From Diplocloster modestus (GTDB lineage: Bacteria; Bacillota; Clostridia; Lachnospirales; Lachnospiraceae), in assembly GCF_019042245.1 (NCBI RefSeq), contig NZ_JAHQCX010000004.1, positions 186,001 to 250,000 on the forward strand: a DNA stretch of 64,000 bases. Reading direction: 5' to 3'. This document shows positions 7,731-17,375 of the stretch, in pieces. Position 1 is the first letter of the stretch; each line of letters begins with the position of its first letter. The notes below the pieces were generated by a model, which was not told where the DNA came from, searched no databases, and was given only the letters and a program-made list of their open reading frames with translations. Position numbers and translations under genes: made by a program.

Positions 7731-10480
7731 TTTGATACCCTTTCCCGCAAATATTCCAGCATACAATGCAGAAGCCAAACTGCCAGCGGATTAGAAGCAA
7801 AATCAGCCGGCTGGCTTCCCTGGCCGCCGTCAAGCTGAAGTGTCGTAGCCAGGATACGGCGATTGTCTTTCTGAAACTCCACCAGATAATCATGGACTGC
7901 ATAAGTTCTGGCGTCATATCTTCGGATCAGACTTTTATAGGAACCTGCGTAGTTTTCCATTTCCTTTTTGTTAAAAGCACGGTCTGTTGAGATTCCGAAG
8001 AATTGGAGGGCGGCGTATCCCTTATGTTTCAACCGGTCCGTGACCGGATGCGGGAATATGCGTTTCACCCCTTCCCGGTAAAACGGGACATTTTGAACTG
8101 GTATACTGCCGTCGCCTTTCACACAGATGATCCTATGTACTCCGTCCGGAAGCCTGTCGGCCAATTCCTCATCCTGCCGGGTGGTCAGCAGTATGTCCCC
8201 TGCGCTCAATTTGCTTAAGCTGCGCAGATCTTTGATTCTTTCCACGGTAAAAAAATATTCTATACCGCTAAAGCTGCCGGAATCATCCAGCAGATAGACC
8301 GTATGATTGTTCTGTACCCTGGGATAACTCCACACTTCCCAGCTGTTTGAATAGCAAAAACCTTCGCCGGACACCTCCGCCTCCAGCGTATAGCGCATGG
8401 GACATTTAAGATCCGGAAGGCGGATCGAGATTTGTGATAGTTGTGCCGTCTTATCCCGTTCGATCCGGCAGCTTTCTTCCTGTTCCCAAATCAGATCATC
8501 GCCGTTTTCTAATCGCACCCGGACAAATCCTTCCAGCTCCCTTCTGCTGCGGTTGGAGACCACCAGCCGTCCCTTTACGCTGCTTCCGGCATAATAATTA
8601 AAAGGATCTGTGTCTCTAAAACGGTCTCCGCCGTTTTTCCAGATCCTGCCCAGATCTTTTTGAAGCGCGATTACCACGTCACCATTGATCCTCTTCATAA
8701 GCCCGGCTTCGCATTTGCTGTTCCCCTCATCATCAAAGATGCCGGAGGTGGTCAGGGGAACATCGCGTATCGTGGTGATGTTATAGCCCTTGATCTCCGG
8801 AAAACTCCTGGTCATCTCCAGCAGATATTTCCTGGTATCCATCATCTGCCTTCTGCTCAGTTCCTCAAGTCCGCCGATTTCACCCAATACACCGTAGGAT
8901 TCCAGGATTTCCTTCTGGCGGTATACCGGCTGATCGGAGCCAAATCCCTTATGGACTTTCCGCAGCAGATTCTTATGCTCGTTGGGATTCGTCCACCAGA
9001 CATCTTCATACTTCGTTCCGGTCACCGGCCGGAAGGTGTCGGCATCGTTGTATTCGCCGAATAACCAGGGCTTCTTTTTCCGATAGCCGGCTGTGAATTC
9101 ATGCAGAAGCGCATCGAACCTGGGCAGCTCCGAGTAAAAATGATAATCATAGATATCCGACTTTGCACCGCAGACCCCGTCGAAGCACTCCCCGGAACCG
9201 CTGTTGTCACACAGGATCATTTGAGCTTCCCGCACTTTTACCATCCGGTAAAGGTCGTTCAGGGCGGTTTCCGGCACCGTCGCATCCAGCTCACAGCCAA
9301 GGCTTACGATGGAGACAGTAGGATACCGCATAAAATAATCCAGCATCCTCGGATATTGATGGTAAATCCGGCTGATGAGAAACTCATTTTCAAAAGGCAG
9401 CCACAGCGGCAGTTCCTGCCAGGTCACGATCCCCAGCTCATCGCAGAGCTCATAGTAATAAGCCGGAGGAAAATACAGACAGTGTTTCACGGTATTGAAT
9501 CCCAGTTCTTTTAGACTCAGCAGTTCTTCTTTCACTTCATCATATGTGGGTGCCGGCAGCATCCGGTCCGTATAACATCCCCAGTGCAGGGCTCCCCTCA
9601 TATAAAATGGGTTACCATTGAGTAAAATTTCCCCATCTTCGATGCGGATGTTCCGGAAACCGCCCGTAAAAACCCGTGTGTCGCACGCCGTATCGTTATA
9701 GTATAGGGTCACCGTACACCTGTACACGTTTGGCTGGTCTGGTGACCAGGGTTTCACATCTGTGACCGGAACCGACATTTTATTCCGGCATGGCATTCGG
9801 ACTACACTCTTACTGTGATCCGGATTTTCCACCACTGCTTCCACGGACCATTCTGCGTATTCCTGCTTTGTATCGTCATCCTTCATAAGGGGGATTGCCC
9901 CATCCTCTTTCCCACAGATCTCTCTGCTGAAAACGGCCCCCTGCACTATCGTATCATTTTCCATGCTGAAAGCGGCTTCCAGCTCAATCGCGCGGTTCTC
10001 CATGCTGAAAACCGGAACCAGCCTGTCAAATGCGCCATATTCCCGTATCTCCAGGGACACCCCTTTCCAAATTCCGCCGAAGGGCAACATAATATCCGGG
10101 ATGAATCCAAACAAAACCGACCGGAAGAAATACGGGCTGTTTTTGTCAAAATCCGGTTTCATGACCCGGACTTCCAGCACGTTTTCCCCTATCTGAACCG
10201 CCTGGCCCGCCTCGATCACAAAGGAATCCCAGATCCCCTCATGTTCTCCGATCTTCTGTTTGTTCAGGAACACTTCACAGTAATAGCTGACTCCTTCAAA
10301 CACCAGGCGGTACCTGTTTTCCAGGTTTATCTTTTCTAACAAAAAGCTTTTCCGAAACAGAAAAGGACCATAAAAATCCCTGTTTTCCATTATCGTTTCC
10401 ACCGCGCACGGAATCTGTACTTCCTGTATCTGAGTGTCATACTCCACTTTCCATGCGCCGTTTAAATCAATCGTTCGCAT
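7727..10480 (-). CDS. GH2 family glycoside hydrolase
   Basis: The 917-residue protein starts at ATG 10480 behind an AGGAGGAG site (MRTIDLNGAWKVEYD). It has the GH2 order: sugar-binding jelly roll (YGPFLFRKSF, NKQKIGEHEG), immunoglobulin-like domain, then a TIM barrel with MRGALHWGCYTD, SLGCELD (candidate acid/base Glu) and WLFGEYNDAD (candidate nucleophile Glu), and about 250 further residues. GH2 covers beta-galactosidases, glucuronidases, mannosidases and others; the usual Asn-Glu at the acid/base is Cys-Glu here, so standard names are unsafe. It lacks a signal peptide and is the first enzyme gene after the transporter genes. Confidence 0.85.
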   Translation of the reverse strand: MRTIDLNGAWKVEYDTQIQEVQIPCAVETIMENRDFYGPFLFRKSFLLEKINLENRYRLVFEGVSYYCEVFLNKQKIGEHEGIWDSFVIEAGQAVQIGENVLEVRVMKPDFDKNSPYFFRSVLFGFIPDIMLPFGGIWKGVSLEIREYGAFDRLVPVFSMENRAIELEAAFSMENDTIVQGAVFSREICGKEDGAIPLMKDDDTKQEYAEWSVEAVVENPDHSKSVVRMPCRNKMSVPVTDVKPWSPDQPNVYRCTVTLYYNDTACDTRVFTGGFRNIRIEDGEILLNGNPFYMRGALHWGCYTDRMLPAPTYDEVKEELLSLKELGFNTVKHCLYFPPAYYYELCDELGIVTWQELPLWLPFENEFLISRIYHQYPRMLDYFMRYPTVSIVSLGCELDATVPETALNDLYRMVKVREAQMILCDNSGSGECFDGVCGAKSDIYDYHFYSELPRFDALLHEFTAGYRKKKPWLFGEYNDADTFRPVTGTKYEDVWWTNPNEHKNLLRKVHKGFGSDQPVYRQKEILESYGVLGEIGGLEELSRRQMMDTRKYLLEMTRSFPEIKGYNITTIRDVPLTTSGIFDDEGNSKCEAGLMKRINGDVVIALQKDLGRIWKNGGDRFRDTDPFNYYAGSSVKGRLVVSNRSRRELEGFVRVRLENGDDLIWEQEESCRIERDKTAQLSQISIRLPDLKCPMRYTLEAEVSGEGFCYSNSWEVWSYPRVQNNHTVYLLDDSGSFSGIEYFFTVERIKDLRSLSKLSAGDILLTTRQDEELADRLPDGVHRIICVKGDGSIPVQNVPFYREGVKRIFPHPVTDRLKHKGYAALQFFGISTDRAFNKKEMENYAGSYKSLIRRYDARTYAVHDYLVEFQKDNRRILATTLQLDGGQGSQPADFASNPLAVWLLHCMLEYLRERVSK

Positions 10481-10541
10481 ACTTCTCCTCCTGCCTATCC
10501 TCAATTCTATCCTTCAGCCTGACCCTTGTCTGATCTGAATC

Positions 10542-11366
10542 CTATCCTTTGATACCGGCCGATACATTACTGTTCAGAATCTGCTTCTGCCCCAGGAAGA
10601 ATGCGATCATGGTGGGCAGTGTCATCAGCACAGTGATCGCCATGATGGACGTATAATCTGTGGTATATGCCCCCTTAAAGAGTGATAATCCGATGGGCAG
10701 CGTAAATTTATCAGAATCCGAGATATACACCAGGGGCCCCAGATAATCATTCCAAACCACGATCATATACATGATGGCGGACAGGGCCAGCTGGGGCTTC
10801 ATCAGCGGAAGAAAGATCCTGGTAAAGATCTGGCGGTAATTCGCCCCGTCTATAATTGCCGATTCTTCGAAGTCTCTGGGAATCCCCCGGAGGAACTGCC
10901 TCATCAGGAAAATATAGAACGCCCCCCCGAACCAGGCCGGCACGATCAAAGGCTTTAGCGTATCCAGCCAATGGAACGCATTATATTCCATATAGAGCGG
11001 AATCACCAGCACATCCCACGGGATCATCATGGTTGACAGCATCAGTATGAAAAAGAAGCCTTTGCCTTTAAAATCAAATCTCGCAAAACCATAGGCCACC
11101 AAAGCGCTGGAAAGAGTCATCCCGATCACGGCCAGCACGGTCACGGCCAGCGAGTTTATGAGATACCTGGTAAATGGCTGGGCGTTCCAGGCTTCTTTAA
11201 AATTTTCCAGATGGAATTCCGACGGGATAAAGCGGATCGGATACTGGCCCAGTTCCGCCGGATTCCTTACAGCTGTCAGCAATGCCCAGATTAGCGGGAA
11301 TAAAAATACGACAGCCAGCAGAATCAATATCACATAGACACCTGTTTTTTTTATTTTCGTTTCCAT
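10542..11366 (-). CDS. ABC sugar transporter permease, MalG type
   Basis: The 274-residue membrane protein has six hydrophobic segments and the EAA loop (EESAIIDGANYRQIFTRIFLPLMKP region, about residues 180-205) that docks the ATPase. The start MALG-like topology and C-terminal GLSLFKGAYTTDYTSIMA identify the second permease of a carbohydrate CUT1 importer. It follows the MalF-type permease by 75 bp and precedes GH2. No ATPase gene is present; such importers commonly share an MsmX-type ATPase encoded elsewhere. Confidence 0.92.
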   Translation of the reverse strand: METKIKKTGVYVILILLAVVFLFPLIWALLTAVRNPAELGQYPIRFIPSEFHLENFKEAWNAQPFTRYLINSLAVTVLAVIGMTLSSALVAYGFARFDFKGKGFFFILMLSTMMIPWDVLVIPLYMEYNAFHWLDTLKPLIVPAWFGGAFYIFLMRQFLRGIPRDFEESAIIDGANYRQIFTRIFLPLMKPQLALSAIMYMIVVWNDYLGPLVYISDSDKFTLPIGLSLFKGAYTTDYTSIMAITVLMTLPTMIAFFLGQKQILNSNVSAGIKG

Positions 11367-11441
11367 TTTTTCCTCCAGTGGCGCGTTTACCGCGCCATAA
11401 ATTCAGAGATGGGTGAACATTTTGTTCAACCTTACTCCCCC

Positions 11442-12314
11442 CTACACTTCGTAATACGTCCATTTTTTAGAAATGAACAGCACAGCGACGGTCAAAGCCA
11501 GCACAACCAGGAACATTACCCAGGCATTGGATGCGGCGTATCCCAGCTGGAATTTTTTAAAAGCGTTCTCGTATACATAGAGGGAATATATGTATGTGGA
11601 CTTGCTGGGGCCTCCGGCCGTCAGGTTCATCACCACGGTCAGCTGCTGGAACGAAGCAATAATGGCCATAATCAGGTTATAGACGATGGTCGGGCTGATT
11701 AACGGCAGCGTAATCCTGGTAAATTTCTTCCATCCGCTGGCTCCGTCGATCATGGCCGCTTCCGTCACCGATACCGGAATCTCTTTTAAGCCGGTCAGGA
11801 AGACTAACATCATGGAGCCCTGGGCCCAGATCGTCGTCAGGACCACAGCCCACATAGCGGCGTCCGGGCTTCGAAGCCAGGGCACGGACGGGAGTCCGAT
11901 CGTATTTAACAGCTGGTTCATGATCCCGTTATCCTTCAGAATCCAGGACCAGATCAGCGCCAGCGCCACACCGGAGATAATCGTCGGGATGTAGAATACC
12001 GTTTTAAAGAACCCGGCCCCCTTTTTGATCACATTGAGCAGGGCTGCCAGCAGAAGAGCGATACCCACATTGATGGGCACCAGCATGGCGGCATATTTGA
12101 ATGTGACGCCCATGGAGTGATAGAAATTCGAGTCTTGGAACATTTTTAGGTAATTGGCGATTCCGATAAATTCACGGGTCCCTGTGATTTTCCAGTCAAA
12201 CAGACTCATGAACAGGGAGAATGCCAGCGGGAACAGGGTAAATACCAGGAATCCTATGATCCACGGAGATATGAACAGATATGGTATGATTTTTTTCTTT
12301 CCTTTTAATTTCAT
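11442..12314 (-). CDS. ABC sugar transporter permease, MalF/UgpA type
   Basis: From ATG 12314 (MKLKGKKKIIPYLFISPW) the protein has 290 residues; GGGGA lies upstream, and a longer open frame to 12368 includes a hairpin and is unlikely to be translated. Six membrane segments and the EAA motif (EAAMIDGASGWKKFTRITLP) mark it as the first permease of a CUT1 sugar importer. It pairs with the MalG-type permease next to it and the lipoprotein upstream. Confidence 0.92.
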   Translation of the reverse strand: MKLKGKKKIIPYLFISPWIIGFLVFTLFPLAFSLFMSLFDWKITGTREFIGIANYLKMFQDSNFYHSMGVTFKYAAMLVPINVGIALLLAALLNVIKKGAGFFKTVFYIPTIISGVALALIWSWILKDNGIMNQLLNTIGLPSVPWLRSPDAAMWAVVLTTIWAQGSMMLVFLTGLKEIPVSVTEAAMIDGASGWKKFTRITLPLISPTIVYNLIMAIIASFQQLTVVMNLTAGGPSKSTYIYSLYVYENAFKKFQLGYAASNAWVMFLVVLALTVAVLFISKKWTYYEV

Positions 12315-12338
12315 AGTATAGATTTCCCCTTTATAAAA

Positions 12339-12371
12339 GGGCTGCCGTATCTGCCTTCGATACGACAACCC
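12339..12371 (-). other. Intercistronic stem-loop between binding protein and permease genes
   Basis: On the minus strand a 13-bp stem (12359-12371 with 12339-12351, two G-U pairs) with a 7-nt loop sits 15 nt after the binding-protein stop, followed by only TTTTAT. Such hairpins after a binding-protein gene commonly protect the upstream mRNA or end part of the transcripts, giving more binding protein than permease. Confidence 0.6.
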
Positions 12372-12385
12372 TCTGTCAAGTTTCG

Positions 12386-13723
12386 TTATTGGATAATGGC
12401 TTCCGCCTTGGTCTGTACTTCATCCAGAACCGCGGCTACATCCGCATCTTCCTGAGCGAAGATCGCTTCCAGTCCGGCATCAATCTCGGAGTTTACTTCC
12501 GGCCATTGAGCGGATTTTACAAGAGAAGGTCTCTTGGCTTCAGAACGCTCCAGCATCGTATAGAACGGCGCCATCTGAGGGTCATCCAGTAAACCGGTGT
12601 CCTTTGCGACTGATTCGCGGACCGGCATTTCGATTTCGCACAGAGTTTTTACTGATTCATAGTTGGTGTAGTATTTGATAAATTCCCAGGCCGCGTCCTG
12701 ATTCTTGGAGCCGTTTGTCACGGACAGGAAGGAGGCGTGAACCACGCTCATACTCTCTCCGCCCTCGAATTTTGGCATCGTGGTGATCCCTAAGTTGATT
12801 CCGGCGTCATTTATGGCTGAGACGAACCACTTACCCATCTCGCCGAATGCGTAATTCCCGGAACCCATCGCCTGACCGAAATCATCATTTCTGTTTCCGG
12901 TATAGGCTATTTTATCTTTGTAAATCATGTCGTGTAAAAACTGCAGTGTCTCCTTGTTGGCATCGCTGTTAATCACAGGCTTACCGGAATCATTAAGCCA
13001 CTCCCCGCCGTTGGACCAGAGCATGGATTCTAACGCATAGGGATCCGGGTTGTAGTAGAAGTATAAGCCGGTGGCTCCGTCTTTTGTGGTGGCCGCTGCC
13101 GCCGCTTTCAGATCTTCCATGGTCCAGTCTTCGTTTATGGTCACGCCTGCCGCATCGGTCAAGTCTTTGTTATAATAGATGGCTCTGGTGGAGAATCCGA
13201 TCGGCATACCGTAGATATTTCCGTTCATGTCCGCGTAGTTGAACAGGGTTGCATAGAAGTCATCCTTGTCTTCCAGGCTGTCGATCTTATCCTGCAGAGG
13301 CACCAGGCTTTCGTAGTATGCCGGGAAATTCCACATTTTCACGATGTCCGGCGCGTTGTCGGAACCGATGGCCGCTGCCAGTTTCTGATCAAATGCCGTT
13401 CCGTAGGTCTCTAACTTCACCTCGATCTGATCCTGGGATTCGTTAAATGCTTTCACGATCTGTTCCTGTACCGTAACGGCCGGGCCGGAATCACCGGTAG
13501 CATACCTAAGCTGTATTTTCTCTCCTCCCGCATTTGCGGTTTCCTGGACGGCGGTATCACCAGCCGCTTCCGGCTGTTTTTCTTCTTTCGGGCTGCCGCA
13601 GCCTGTCAGCGCTCCGGCTAACAGCATTACCCCCATTCCCAATGCAGTCAGCCTTTTCCATTTTCCTGCTGTACTTTTTGGGCATCCCTGATTGTCCGAC
13701 GTACGATTCCAACTGTTTTTCAT
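12386..13723 (-). CDS. ABC sugar-binding lipoprotein
   Basis: The protein has 445 residues. A basic N-terminal region, a hydrophobic stretch (LTALGMGVMLLAGAL) and the lipobox LTGC with Cys42 mark a lipoprotein, anchored outside the membrane. The rest is an extracellular solute-binding family 1 protein (FNESQDQIEVKLETYGTAFD, YGMPIGFSTRAIYYN, EFIKYYTNYE). A GGAAGGA site precedes ATG 13723. It delivers sugar to the two permeases downstream. The two-component pair directly upstream is the likely regulator. Confidence 0.92.
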   Translation of the reverse strand: MKNSWNRTSDNQGCPKSTAGKWKRLTALGMGVMLLAGALTGCGSPKEEKQPEAAGDTAVQETANAGGEKIQLRYATGDSGPAVTVQEQIVKAFNESQDQIEVKLETYGTAFDQKLAAAIGSDNAPDIVKMWNFPAYYESLVPLQDKIDSLEDKDDFYATLFNYADMNGNIYGMPIGFSTRAIYYNKDLTDAAGVTINEDWTMEDLKAAAAATTKDGATGLYFYYNPDPYALESMLWSNGGEWLNDSGKPVINSDANKETLQFLHDMIYKDKIAYTGNRNDDFGQAMGSGNYAFGEMGKWFVSAINDAGINLGITTMPKFEGGESMSVVHASFLSVTNGSKNQDAAWEFIKYYTNYESVKTLCEIEMPVRESVAKDTGLLDDPQMAPFYTMLERSEAKRPSLVKSAQWPEVNSEIDAGLEAIFAQEDADVAAVLDEVQTKAEAIIQ

Positions 13724-13761
13724 ACTTTTATTCCTTCCCTTCTTGTGTTCTTGTTGATCTT

Positions 13762-13802
13762 ATTATAAAAAAACGGAGCCTCTTTGCAGACTCCATTTTT
13801 TT
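13762..13802 (-). terminator. Terminator after the response regulator, overlapping the binding-protein promoter
   Basis: On the minus strand GGAG...CTCC forms the stem core flanked by A/T runs and followed by seven T (13767-13773): a terminator just after the response-regulator stop. The T run leads straight into TATAAT (13762-13767), with CTGCAA 16 bp upstream inside the hairpin, so the promoter of the binding-protein operon seems embedded in the terminator. Confidence 0.65.
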
Positions 13803-13812
13803 AATAAATACA

Positions 13813-15450
13813 CTACTTTTTTAATATCTGCTCTTCGTAATCGGACGGCGTACACCCGGTCTGCTGTTTAAATACCTTAAAAAAGTAGTTGTATTGGTTG
13901 TATCCCACCATGGAATAGATCTCTTTGATTTTATATTCCTGGGCTGCGATGAGCTTTTTTGCCTTTTCAATCCGTATCCGGTTCAGGTATTCCGTAAAAC
14001 TACAGCCGGTATCTTCCCGGAAAATTTTGCTTAAATAGGCGTAGTGGATCCCCAGCTCCTCAGCCACGTCCTGCTGGGATATGGGATCCATATAGTGCTG
14101 ATGGATATACCGGACAGCCTTTGCCGTATATTTGGAATAATTCTCATAAAGCGCCTGGCTCTGCCTCGCTGTCTGCTGAACGATGCCTTCATAAAAATCC
14201 ATCAGGATTTCCTTGATCTCATCCACGGTCTCCGTCTTCTTAATCTTCTGGTACAGTACCGGAAAGCTCTTATCCGGCGCCGGTTCTCCCAGTTGCCTCT
14301 CTTTTATGACCGAATACCCCAGATTCAGCAGTTCCACGATCGACAGTTCTACGATCCGTATCGGCAGTTTTATTTTTTTATAATGGTCAAACAAAATGTA
14401 CAGATCTTCCCGGTAGCTTTCATCCGCTTCTGTCAGTTTTTTCACGAACTGCTCCCGATCGATTCCGACGGAACCGCCTGTGTTCCCTGATAATTTTCTG
14501 GCTGCGCCTGTATTCTGTTCATACCCGCTGTAGACCTGGCCTTTGCCCTCGAAAAATTTGTTTTCCAGCATTTTCAGGCACTTATGATAGGATCTGACCA
14601 GATCCTCCATGGAACTGCAGCTGTTGTCCATCCCGACGGAAACCTGGATATTCATCATTTTTCTTATATTTTCATTCAGCCGTTTTGCATATTCCTGGGT
14701 TCGGGACAGGAGGTAGAGCTGACTCTTCACATCCGTAAAAGACAGGATGATGGCATAGCGGCCTTCCTGTATGGACAGGATCTCCTTTTCCGGCGCCTTC
14801 TGGATCACCTTGTCCATAATATCCCACAGGGCGTTCAAAAAAATCCGCTTGTCTTCTTCTCCAAAGCGTTCTGTCACCTTCTGGTAATCATCGATCTCGC
14901 AGACCAGGATGGAAGCGCTGCTTAAGTCAAAGGGAATCCCGTGCCTTCGGAATTTAACCGCGGCTTCCTTTGCCCCCATCTCCCCCCGCAGCAGCTGGGT
15001 AAAAATCTTACTTCTCAGCGCTCCCCGGCTTTCCTTAAGGATCTCCAGGGAATCCTGCCTGTTTTCCTCCGACTGCCTTTCCCGGATCTTTTCGCAGGCC
15101 TGCAGCAACGCATGGGTCAAAGTTTCCTCGGTAAGCATGTGTTTCAGGATATAGTCCAGGCTGCCCTCCTTGAAGCTTTCTTTTACGTAGTCAAAATCCT
15201 TGTAACTGCTGATGGCTACCACCTGTATCGCCGGATTTATCTCCCTGGCCTGGCGGATCAGTTCAATCCCGTCTATCTTGGGCATCCGCATATCCGTCAG
15301 CAGGATATCCGTTCTGTGTTTCCGGATATGGGAAAGGGCGTCTTCCGGCTGGGTATATTCACCGGAAACCTTCGTATTTTTCAGATTGATCAGGCTTTTT
15401 AATTTCGTCAGCGCCAGCACATCATCATCCACAATTACAATATTTATCAC
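13813..15450 (-). CDS. AraC-type response regulator, YesN family
   Basis: From GTG 15450 the protein has 545 residues: an N-terminal receiver domain (INIVIVDDD, phospho-acceptor Asp in LLTDMRMPKIDG near residue 54, switch Lys in YILKHM), a long middle region, and two AraC helix-turn-helix motifs at the end (DVAEELGIHYAYLSKIFRED and EIYSMVGYNQYNYFFKVFK). The GTG overlaps the kinase stop as GTGA, with AAGGAG upstream, so the pair is coupled; the GTG at 15459 has no room for a site. It should activate the binding-protein operon next door in response to the extracellular sugar sensed by the kinase. Confidence 0.92.
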   Translation of the reverse strand: MINIVIVDDDVLALTKLKSLINLKNTKVSGEYTQPEDALSHIRKHRTDILLTDMRMPKIDGIELIRQAREINPAIQVVAISSYKDFDYVKESFKEGSLDYILKHMLTEETLTHALLQACEKIRERQSEENRQDSLEILKESRGALRSKIFTQLLRGEMGAKEAAVKFRRHGIPFDLSSASILVCEIDDYQKVTERFGEEDKRIFLNALWDIMDKVIQKAPEKEILSIQEGRYAIILSFTDVKSQLYLLSRTQEYAKRLNENIRKMMNIQVSVGMDNSCSSMEDLVRSYHKCLKMLENKFFEGKGQVYSGYEQNTGAARKLSGNTGGSVGIDREQFVKKLTEADESYREDLYILFDHYKKIKLPIRIVELSIVELLNLGYSVIKERQLGEPAPDKSFPVLYQKIKKTETVDEIKEILMDFYEGIVQQTARQSQALYENYSKYTAKAVRYIHQHYMDPISQQDVAEELGIHYAYLSKIFREDTGCSFTEYLNRIRIEKAKKLIAAQEYKIKEIYSMVGYNQYNYFFKVFKQQTGCTPSDYEEQILKK

Positions 15451-17162
15451 GCTTCCCACTCCTTATAGGGGATCCTCACCTTTACTACGGTGGATACTCC
15501 CACGGTGCTCTCCACCTCTATGCCGTACTCATCCCCGAAATGAATCTTAATGCGCTGATCCGTATTGGACAGGCCGATACCGTTAAATGTGGAAATCTTA
15601 CTGGTATCAAACCCCTGCCCGTTATCCGTCACATCGATTTCAATGGTCTCATTGATGCGGACTGCCTTGATATAAATCAGCCCTTCTTCGCTGTCATCAT
15701 TTTCTTCAATCCCGTGAATGATGGCATTTTCCACAATAGGCTGGATCATAAATTTTAGAATCCTGGCCTTCTCCAGGCCCGGTTCGATATCCATATAACA
15801 GGAAATGGGCAGAACCGATTTGTACTTATATATTTCCAGATAATCGTTGATATAGTCTAATTCAGTCTGGAGGGTTACATAGTCTTTTCCGTTCTCCATA
15901 CTCACGTGGAGCAGATCCATCAGCGCGTTCACCAGCCGCTCCACATTGGTTACCCGCTGTACATAGCAAAGGTTCTTGATGGTATTTAAAGTATTGAAAA
16001 GGAAATGCATGTTGATCTGTCCCTGGAGGGAGCGGATCTCCAGCGCCGTCTTTTCTTTTTCTTTGGTTTTGATGTCTTCCATCAGCTGCCGTATATCATC
16101 GGTCATCAGGTTGAACGCCTCGGCCACCTTCCCGAACTCATCCCGGCTGTTCAGTTCCACCTTCGTGTCCAGTGTACCTCCGCTGAAGTTTTGAAGGGCT
16201 CTGGTCAGGGAATCCACATTCCGGCTGATCCACTTGGAGAGAATACTGATGACGCAGAGCATGATTCCCATCATCAGCAGGGTGATAACAAAAATATTCT
16301 GAAATTTGCTCCGTATATCGGACAACAGGTTATCCATTGGAATCGCTATCGTGATGGCGATTTCATTTCCAAACAGCTGCTGGCTTATGGCCAGCCACTC
16401 GCTGTTCTCTTTGTCTTTTATGATCCGGTGGCTCTCTTCCCTACCATTTTCGATATCATCAAAGTGCGCGGTCATCTCCGGGCTATCCTCCACTGCCGCG
16501 TAGCCGGAGGATGTATACAGACAGGAATTCTCCCGGGTACGCACCCGGATCGCCGTGTTACCAGGGAATACATCGTCGAATATATCATTGATATCCGCCC
16601 GGTTCAAATTGACCAGGCAAAAGCCAATCCGTTTTCCATAGTAAAGGATATTCCGGTACAGCATGATGTCATCCGGGGAAAAATCGGAATCTCCGTGGGC
16701 AAATACCAGTACATCCTCTGAATCCGGCGGAAGTATTTCGTCCAGCCTGTTTTCTTTTACGAATTCGTAGTCGAATCTATTCCCACGGTAGACCAGGTCA
16801 CCGTTAAAATTCCCGATGGCGATGGACTGGATCACCGTATTATTGACATAGATACTGTTTATGTTCTCATCCAGCTTAGTCCGGGCCTGATTATTCAGGT
16901 ATTCATTTTCCCAGCGGTTGTGAATATAACGGTCTACGGTACTGTTATTATAGGTAAGGGTTCTGGTCTGGCTGCTGATATTTTTCAAAAGGCTCTCAAG
17001 CTCCCTCGCTCTCTCATCCAGCAGTACATTCATGGACTGGAACATGGTCTCCACCACCATAGATCTGGAATTCGTGTACCAGATGGCGGAGGTGATCGTT
17101 ACGGCGAAGGCCAGGATCGCGCAGAGGATCAGCATTATTTTGTATTTGAATTTTATATACAT
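15447..17162 (-). CDS. Sensor histidine kinase, YesM family
   Basis: The 571-residue protein has a first membrane segment (residues 8-28), a large extracellular sensor region, a second membrane segment (FVITLLMMGIMLCVISIL, about 292-310), a HAMP domain, and the LytS/YesM-type kinase core INMHFLFNTLN whose His is the phosphorylation site (the usual Pro before His is Met). The ATPase part ends with DNGQGF and GIGLSNTDQRI. With the regulator downstream it forms a YesMN pair, which typically senses oligosaccharides at the cell surface. A TATAAT on the minus strand at 17222-17227 may be its -10 element. Confidence 0.92.
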   Translation of the reverse strand: MYIKFKYKIMLILCAILAFAVTITSAIWYTNSRSMVVETMFQSMNVLLDERARELESLLKNISSQTRTLTYNNSTVDRYIHNRWENEYLNNQARTKLDENINSIYVNNTVIQSIAIGNFNGDLVYRGNRFDYEFVKENRLDEILPPDSEDVLVFAHGDSDFSPDDIMLYRNILYYGKRIGFCLVNLNRADINDIFDDVFPGNTAIRVRTRENSCLYTSSGYAAVEDSPEMTAHFDDIENGREESHRIIKDKENSEWLAISQQLFGNEIAITIAIPMDNLLSDIRSKFQNIFVITLLMMGIMLCVISILSKWISRNVDSLTRALQNFSGGTLDTKVELNSRDEFGKVAEAFNLMTDDIRQLMEDIKTKEKEKTALEIRSLQGQINMHFLFNTLNTIKNLCYVQRVTNVERLVNALMDLLHVSMENGKDYVTLQTELDYINDYLEIYKYKSVLPISCYMDIEPGLEKARILKFMIQPIVENAIIHGIEENDDSEEGLIYIKAVRINETIEIDVTDNGQGFDTSKISTFNGIGLSNTDQRIKIHFGDEYGIEVESTVGVSTVVKVRIPYKEWEA

Positions 17163-17375
17163 TTTTAGTTTCCTCTGAAGGGGGATTTTTATTCCGAATT
17201 GCTTTCCGAACAGTTATCGACATTATAACACAAAATCTTTTAATGCGTATAGAGTGGATTAATAACCGCGCTATAACCAAGGTGTATTCCTATGGGAAAA
17301 AAAGAATCTCAAAACATTTAATCACAGGCCGCCACGATCCTAATACAATATAATAAAAAGTAAGTTAGGAGCTCT

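Noticed and set aside
7727..7778. Upstream start for the GH65 gene at 7778
   Set aside because: It would overlap the GH2 gene by 52 bases and has no ribosome-binding site, whereas ATG 7730 has GGAAAGGG and an ATGA overlap.
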